From Ariolimax columbianus (lineage: Eukaryota > Mollusca > Gastropoda > Stylommatophora > Arionidae): a stretch of DNA of 64,000 bases. A program made the translations under genes and the position numbers. The stretch is taken from NCBI GenBank assembly GCA_036924085.1, contig JAVGWX010000003.1, positions 123,701,468 through 123,765,467 on the forward strand. Reading direction: 5' to 3'. The notes beneath the pieces are model-generated. The model was not told the DNA's origin and did no database searches. It was given only the letters and a program-made list of their open reading frames with translations. Positions 57,921-64,000 of the stretch are shown piece by piece. Positions within the stretch are counted from its first letter, which is position 1. Each line of letters starts with the position of its first letter.

Positions 57921-59006
57921 CGTTTCAGCCTTGCAACCATACTTCCCCCGGAACCCAAACACATTGGTTTCCCAGAAGCTGCCCGCAGAGTCATCGAAGC
58001 AACTCTTGTGGATCACTAGTCGGCATCGTTTATGGTCAGAACTACGACGGTATCTGATCGTCTTCGCGCCTCTGACTTTCGTTCTTGATTAATGAAAACA
58101 TTCTTGACAAATGCTTTCGCAGTAGCTCCTCTTGCGGCGATCCAAGAATTTCACCTCTAACGCCGCAATACGAATGCCTCCATTTGTCCCTGTTAATCAT
58201 TACCTCAAGTAAACGCGCCGGCCACCCGGGTCGCTCAACGAAGAGCACCCGCGGGAGAGAGCCGGCAGACGGTAGGGCAGGAGACAACGGGCAGTGAACC
58301 GGCGCGAGCCGGACCGCCCGCCTGCGCCTGAGATCCAACTACGAGCTTTTTAACTGCAATAATTTTAAATATACGCTATTGGAGCTGGAATTACCGCGGC
58401 TGCTGCCACCAGACTTACCCTCCAATAGATCGTCGTTAAAGGGTTTAAAGTGTACTCATTCCAATTACGGGGCATCGAAAGAGTCCCGTCTTGTTTTTTT
58501 TCGTCCCTACCTCCCCGTGCCGGGAGTGGGTAAGTTGCGCGCCTGCTGCCTTCCTTGGATGTGGTAGCCGTTTCTCATGCTCCCTCTCCGGAATAGAACC
58601 CTGATTCTCCGTTACCCGTTACAAACATAGTAGGCATGTCACGTACCATCGACATTTGTTAGGGCAGACATTTGAAACATGCGTCGCCGGCACATGAGGC
58701 CATGCGATCAGCACAAAGTTATCCAGAGTCACCAGTGGGGACACCGCAACCCCGCGAGGGGAAACGACAATTGATTTTGAACTAATAAAAGCGCCTTTTT
58801 CCGCGAGGGTCGGAGCTTGGTAAGCATGTAGAATGTAGCTTGTAAGCTCTAGAATTGCCAGTTATCCAAGTAGGATCGTGTCATCTAAGGAACCTCGACT
58901 GATTTAATGAGCCATTCGCGGTTTCACCGTGAGACAGTGTGAACTTAGACATGCATGGCTTAATCTTTGAGACAAGCATATGACTACTGGCAGGATCAAC
59001 CAGATA
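57823..59006 (-). pseudogene. 18S rRNA, 5' two thirds, pseudogene
   Basis: On the minus strand it begins TATCTGGTTGATCCTGCCAG at 59006 and is collinear with 18S through AGCAGCCGCGGTAATTCC, CTCGTAGTTGGATCT, GAGGTGAAATTCTTGGATC, AGAACTACGACGG-type, GGAAGGGCACCACCAGGAG and ATGATTGACAGGC. Breaks: about 100 nt of V4 are missing at 58206-58212, and about 25 nt (ACGGGAAACC...) are missing at 57860/57861. Universal bases are changed: 530-loop GTGCCAGC reads GTGGCAGC (58406), and TTTGACTCAAC reads TTTCACTCAAC (57868). The last third of the gene is absent. The V4 motif resembles molluscan 18S. Confidence 0.93.
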
Positions 59007-59645
59007 TCTGTCGGAGATGGACGAACCACACACCGGTTGGCGAAGGACAGATGTGTAAAAATGCAAAAAGCCTCACGAGGACGGCCTCGGGGACCGACTG
59101 ACGGACGGGCGGTTGTTCCGTCCCTCATTCCGTCGACCTAGGGCCGCCTAGACAGGGCCCCGGAACACACACCAACCGAACCGACCGACCGGGATCTCTT
59201 GGGGAGGGATGGCAGCGCTCTGTGCAGAACAGATCCCAACGACCCCGGCGATGATTTTCACTCGGACTGGAGACGATTTTTGCCTGCCCTTCTCCGACCG
59301 GTTGGTCGGGCGAGGATAGGGCCTTTAGGCACGATTTCTGCTTTCAATTTTCCGGTCCAAAGCTCATTGAGAGAGAAGGACCACAAGCGAGACGAACTGT
59401 GGAAATTGGCTATACGCGCTAGCCTTCGACGAACCACGCGGACTGACAAAGCTTCTCGATACGGACTACAGTAACGCACCGTTACCAGCGGTACGACTCC
59501 ACCAAATTGGTCCTGCTAGAGTGCCGAGGAGAGGCGGGCGAGCTTGGTAGGCAAGCCCGCGCTCTCACTCCGCCTGGCAGGACTGAGATTGCTGTACGAA
59601 CACTGGATGCGAGTCAATCGAGCCACCGAGAGACTAGCCCCAGAT
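59007..59645 (-). other. Probable 5' external transcribed spacer of the rDNA relic
   Basis: GC-rich sequence immediately upstream of the 18S start, unlike the AT-rich surroundings, with no ORF or repeat. Position and composition fit 5' ETS. GC content drops abruptly at about 59645, where LINE sequence begins. Confidence 0.6.
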
Positions 59646-59649
59646 TGAT

Positions 59650-60005
59650 CCTTTTCAATTATCATTTGGTTGGCTCATATAGCTCTGCAAACATTTCTCC
59701 CTTTTCATCCATCTTTCCCATTCCTTGTTTTCCCATAATCTGTTTGTAACCCAGATAGTTTGCTCCTATTTGGGCATTAGAGTCTTCCAGTAAAACTAAG
59801 AGGTATTTTTTTCCGTGTCAAAGACCTCTTCCAGCTTGTAAAACTCTTGCTTGTTAGCATCTTTGGCCTAGTAAGTTGGGACATAGTAGTGAATGAAGTT
59901 GATATTGATGTTTTTGTTACTAGTTCTTAAGCTTGCGCTCATGATTCTATTGGTAATAGCCCCCCACTTTAAAAGCGCCCTGTGTGTCTCTATAGAAGAC
60001 GTCAG
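59650..60005 (-). mobile_element. LINE endonuclease domain fragment
   Basis: The minus strand reads HRALLKWGAITNRIMSASLR, NININFIHYYVPTY, KQEFYKLEEVFDTEKNT, then in another frame DSNAQIGANYLGYKQIMG and KQGMGKMDEKGEMFAELY. This is the apurinic-endonuclease-like domain of LINE ORF2 (usual YAPT and GDFNA-x-G boxes), here in broken frames. It abuts the rDNA spacer on one side and an RNase H LINE end on the other. Confidence 0.72.
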
Positions 60006-60600
60006 TGCACTCCTTCTGTGTGTTATAAGCCTGTTTCGTCTCCAAACAGCTTTTATCTCATATCTGTCTCCCGATGCCAGTATTGTTCTCTCTTTTCCTG
60101 CGTGAGCGTGCAGCTTTGCAGGATGTGTTCCACGGTCATTATATGCTGCCCACATGGGCACATGTCCTCTGTCCCAATCCTCATGTTGTTGTAAAGATGA
60201 CCCTTGAGTCTGTTATGCCCAGTTCTCTTGCTCTTCTCTAGTTAAGTTATAGTAGCTGTCTTCTTTTCGGAAGTCTGGGTGTTGATCAGCCCTTTTTACC
60301 CTGAAGTTAGTTTTAATTATGGTCTTGGCCCCATTATATGTGATACTCAGGTCTGTTTGTGGGGATGCTCTTCCACTCTTTGCTAGTTTGTCTGCAGCTT
60401 CATTGCCTTCAATATTGCAGTGGGATGGGATCCACCGTATGACTAACCTTGGGTGTTCTGCTGAGAGCTGTTTCAGTGAGAACATATATTGCTTGAGATC
60501 TTCATCTTTGGTTGCCTTTCAGTGTTGGTCTGCTTCGGTGGTTTATAATTCTCTCTCGTTATTTTTGTCACTCACTGACTATGTTCTGTAGTCTTTCTAG
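60006..60600 (-). mobile_element. RNase H LINE 3' fragment, third lineage
   Basis: The minus strand reads FSLKQLSAEHPRLVIRWIPS, HCNIEGNEAADKLAKSG, TDLSITYNGAKTIIKTNFRV and YYNLTREEQE, then after a frameshift RTGHNRLKGHL-type and the CPCG...H...C knuckle, ending near 60010. It matches the RNase H C-terminal half and tail. Catalytic N-terminal parts are missing. Confidence 0.83.
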
Positions 60601-60999
60601 CTATTGTTCTGGTCTTTCTCCTACCTACTAACTCTACCGTAGTCTTCTTTTCTCTGCTCTTTCTGATCTGGCTCAGAAACCCTCATTCCCAAGCTCATAT
60701 TCTAAGCTGCCCTCTATGGTCAATGACTTGTGTTTGTCTTGAGTTCATTTTCGTGTCGCAAGAGAGCGTACAGCTTGTTTTTTTTAACCTACTATGTGAC
60801 ATAGAAGGTCATGGACTTTCCAGTAGAAATCGTGGGAATGTAACTATTTTGGCTCGACAGTCTTAAACAGTATTGTTTGAGAATTAAGGACAATACCCCG
60901 TTCAATGAACACAAATTCTCGGGCAGGATTCTCAAGTTACGTGTGGGTACCACGAACTGTATTTTCAGGACTTCCCTGGCGTTGGACTCTTGTAACTTT
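60601..60999. other. No supported gene
   Basis: T-rich sequence, then mixed. A weak 105-codon minus frame at 60792-61109 overlaps the next repeat. Nothing recognised. Confidence 0.35.
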
Positions 61000-61268
61000 G
61001 TTACAAGACCCTTCTGCCCATCCACACGGTGATCCTGGAAAACAGACTGCAACAGAGCAGACTGGCTAAGGAGAAGGGATCGAAGAGGAAAGGCTAACCT
61101 GATACACAATGCCTACTGAAGTCGGATGTGTATGACCGAAAGGTGCAAATATTGCAGTCAAGGTGTAAACTAAGACACAACGCATTCCGTTCTTCTGGCA
61201 ACATCCTGCTACTTGCAAGGCCCTATTCAGGGTTTGGTAGCGGTAGTTTGAGAACAAACAACGAAGAA
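61000..61268 (+). repeat. Family D short repeat
   Basis: CACGGTGATCCTGGAAAACA, GGCTAAGGAGAAGGGATCGA, GACCGAAAGGTGCAAATATT, GACACAACGCATTCCGTTCT and the (GAA)n-type end AACGAAGAAGAA follow the family order. The first ~70 bp of the family are missing. Confidence 0.88.
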
Positions 61269-61400
61269 GAACATTCCACGCTGCTATATTGGATTTCATC
61301 TTGATATTCAGAAGGGTAGTCCGCCGTGGAACATCTTTCCACTGCGGCATTCTTCTCATTGCCAAAGACCGTTCCTTTTCTAAGGCCTTTGCTTGTGCTC
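61269..61400 (-). mobile_element. LINE endonuclease N-terminal fragment
   Basis: The minus strand reads EKERSLAMRRMPQWKDVPRR and TTLLNIKMKSNIAAWNV, and stops at the family D boundary. The I-A-A-W-N-V pattern is the start of LINE endonucleases (usual A-T-W-N-V-R-T). Confidence 0.5.
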
Positions 61401-62589
61401 TGTTGTCAATGTTTTCGTAACCGACTAATTTTTTTATAGATTTGGATGGCCAGAGCCGGCCTTAACCTACCCTATTGAATTCTAAGTGAGCTGTTCGTGT
61501 TTAGTCTATTCCCTCTCACTGACCTACCCAACTTGGGTGACTCTCTGAAAGCTTTCGCTTCCGCTGGCTTAGCTCATTTGCGATTATTGAGACACGCAAG
61601 CTCCATCGCCATTTTAATGTTACGGATTAGAGGAAAATTAAAAGGTTTATAATATTATTTAATCCTCAAATTTTGCACTTCAGTTAGTCTAGATGTAGAC
61701 TTCTCGCTCTGTATTTATGCTGTACATAGATTTAAATATAGTATATAAAATGTGCATAGACAATTATTATTAGAATGTTATATTTGCGACGTATTGGTCG
61801 TCACGTGTTGGTGGCTTTGTCTTTCACCCTGTGGCAACACTTTGTGAATAACTGGAACATTATTTGGTACTTATGGTTTCCTGTGCCAGTTGTTATGAAC
61901 ATAGAGTCCTGGTCATCTTGCTTTCCCAGCCTATTTGATGCCGCACCCCCGATGTCTTTTTGGTTCACGGGAAGGGCTTCGGGAGTAACCTCTAAGGAAA
62001 AATCTGTAACCTGTGTTATCTCCATTCTTCTCGATAATGTCTTGCCACTGACCAAAGGTAGCTCTGAACGAGAGAGTGAGGTTGACACATTTGCCAACCT
62101 TGCTTACTTTAATCGAAATCACAACGCATTACACAAATTTCAGCAAAACAGCAACTGGAAAATATTGCCCACGCGGCTGAACAGAGAGTGGTTTTTATCA
62201 CACTAGATGGACGAATAGAGTGTAGACTATATGCATACATATAATAGTGTTTAATTAGACGTACTAAATTGAAGTGTTCCTGCGGGATAAAATGGTTGAA
62301 AAAGTTAAGTCTATACACTATTTATAGATATTTACAGGGATTTTTTAAAACTGTCGCATGTTCTCAAGGTGAGTGATGCCAATGAAGATGGACCAAACAA
62401 TGTGTGTACTTGTAGAATATATTTCGCTAAGTGAGGTGACGAGTCGCTACTGTTGAGTCCCAAAACGTTGAATATAATCGTATTCTCAATGTGTAATTTG
62501 AGCACATAAGGCAGGTGTAAATATTATGATCATTTTTAAAGGAGATGTGAGGAGGAAAAGGTTTAGAATTCATGTTCTAATCTAAACTT
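61401..62589. other. No supported gene
   Basis: Frames at 61775-62206 (+) and 61801-62097 (-) are open over about 100 codons but match nothing I recognise. AT-rich otherwise. Confidence 0.4.
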
Positions 62590-64000
62590 CTTCTTCGATC
62601 AACTGATGGTATGCTTCTAGTTCGTTGTGGTTCATGAAGGAGACTGTGCGTTTCAGGTCTTCGCCGGTCCACCAACGCTTTTCGAGCATGTTCGTTCATC
62701 CAGGCGAGACTGTATCGCTTTGGTCTGCATAGATAGGGCATTCTTGCAGAATATGTTCTGGTGTTTGCTTAGATGCTCCCCAATCACACGTGGCAGTGTC
62801 TGTAAGATCCATTCTGTGGAGGTGGGCCTTGAGTCTACAGTGTCCCGTTCTGAGTCTGAAGATCTTTGTCTGCACATCTCTGCCAAGTTTGTCTATACTG
62901 TCAGTTTCTGGCTTATATTCTTTGTCCTGTTCTCTACATTCTGTCCTCGTGAATCGTTTGATGAGTGTCTTTGCTTCTTTATAACTCTGCAGGTGGGGAA
63001 TCTGCTTGCAGTCACTTCCGGCTTTTGCGATCTCATCTGCTTTCTCGTTTCCGGGGATCCCACAGTGGGCTGGAATCCATTGTAGGACTAATTCTGTTTT
63101 TTGAGACAGCAATCCTATGTTGTATTTTATTTCATGTGAGAGTCTATCTTGTTTCTGGCTTGAGATGGCTTGGATAACATTCCTTGAGTCTATCTTGTTT
63201 CTGGCTTGAGATGGCTTGGAGAACATTCCTTGAGTCTATTAGAATGACAGTTTCCCTTGTATTTATGTTTTGGCTGATAAGAATCTGAGCTGCTGCATGA
63301 ACAGCTATTGTTTTAGCACGTAAATTAGTACAAGTCTCTCCTGCTGGTAAGGAGGGATTTTAGATGTAGATTCTACTGCCTCACCTTTTATCGCTCACCG
63401 AGGCAGATCCATCTGTGTATACATATGTTCAAGAGTTACTAGGGTACTGTCTCTTGAGCTCCTGTAGAACGTGGATTTTTTGCTCTGTTGCCGATTGCTC
63501 GCTTTTCTTCGATAACTCTGGAACCTCCAAAATTATTTTAGATCGGTCCTGGCTCCGTGTCCAGGGGTCTGGAATGGGTGCTTCTCACTTTTTGGTTTCA
63601 GCTTCAAGGACGTCTGCGTGTTTTCTGTGGATGTATTTAGCCAGATGGTTTAGGCTTTTCCTTAGTAGTCTGTTTTTGGTTCTCTATTGGAACTTCTGGT
63701 GCAGAGGATTTTCAGGTAACCTCTTTAGTTTTTTCAAACTGAGTAAGGGATTTATATTTTCTCCTTAATTCAAGGGGGCTCAATATTTCCTGTTTTTCCC
63801 AGCTCTGTAATTGGAGTTCTTTTCAGTGCCCCAAAGGTAATTCTGAGACCCATAGTTTCCTGTGTTTGTTTTGGCCGCTGTTGACCAAATGCTAGAGGTA
63901 TATTCCATGATTTGTTTAATTGCACCAGAGAAGACTTGCTTAAGGATTTATTTGTTGGCCCCCCACGATGTACCAGCCAGTCAATTTTTTCATCACTGAG
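62590..64000 (-). mobile_element. RNase H LINE, RT thumb to 3' end, runs off the window
   Basis: From the window end the minus strand reads LSDEKIDWLVHRG and WNIPLAFGQQRPKQTQETMG, then LRITFGALKRTPITEL (thumb region, usual AP-R-TPI), HLAKYIHRKHADVLEAETK, VYTDGSASVSDKR (RNase H start), VILIDSRNVLQAISSQ, LVLQWIPAHCGIPGNEKADE, TKIFRLRTGHCRLKAHLHRM and CDWGASKQTPEHILQECP. Catalytic D (YTDGS), D (LIDSRN) and D (GNEKAD) are visible; the E helix is degraded. A 46-bp duplication and several frameshifts break it. The RT core would lie beyond 64000. Confidence 0.9.
63139..63230. repeat. 46-bp tandem duplication in LINE RNase H
   Basis: Copies at 63139-63184 and 63185-63230 (unit starts GAGTCTATCTTGTTTCTGGC) differ at about one base. 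The duplication is out of frame (46 nt). Confidence 0.95.

Noticed and set aside
57509..58338. Several open frames of 60-118 codons
   Set aside because: They lie in 18S/28S-derived sequence. rRNA identity explains the composition better than coding.

Overview
The window is eukaryotic, non-coding and extremely repeat-rich. It has no dense ORF layout. Most of the sequence is decayed retrotransposons, SINE-like repeats, minisatellites and microsatellites, plus one broken piece of nuclear ribosomal DNA. The 18S and 28S remnants read as metazoan and most resemble molluscan rRNA. Together with the mix of CR1-like, RNase H-bearing and RNase H-lacking LINEs, a Penelope-like element and mariners, this suggests a mollusc, perhaps a heterobranch gastropod. 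That assignment is inferred from remembered family features, not from a search.

Layout. 1-10 kb: minisatellites (38-bp, 15-bp, 28-bp, a second 38-bp, a G-rich ~52-bp and a 16-bp array), a mariner fragment, a LINE tail and one candidate spliced exon. 10-19 kb: a likely real coding exon on the minus strand with an N-terminal MGCGSSK acylation-type motif, a tRNA-derived SINE, a Penelope-like element and LINE tails. 20-29 kb: a LINE 3' end with an intact 392-codon RNase H reading frame, an RT fragment, a mariner with its catalytic motif duplicated in tandem, and a CR1-like LINE. 30-47 kb: minisatellites, five short-repeat families, two fold-back palindromes, microsatellites and LINE tails. 47-56 kb: nested LINEs, two of them split by SINE-like insertions with target-site duplications. 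57.4-59.6 kb: a minus-strand rDNA relic in which external spacer and the 5' two thirds of 18S are fused to the 3' end of 28S. 59.6-64 kb: LINE endonuclease and RNase H fragments, the last running off the window.

How the parts relate. At least six LINE lineages left 5'-truncated copies. Short repeats carry matching tails: (GAA)n after a GTACG-type end occurs on both an RNase H LINE and SINE-like copies, and (CAA)n ends a separate ~340-bp family. A ~45-bp central block is shared by two otherwise different SINE families. Only two stretches look like host gene exons, both unidentified. I see no operons, CRISPR arrays, viral genes, toxin genes or functional RNA genes. The strongest unusual items are the rDNA chimera, the LINE/SINE tail sharing and the mariner with its repeated active-site motif.
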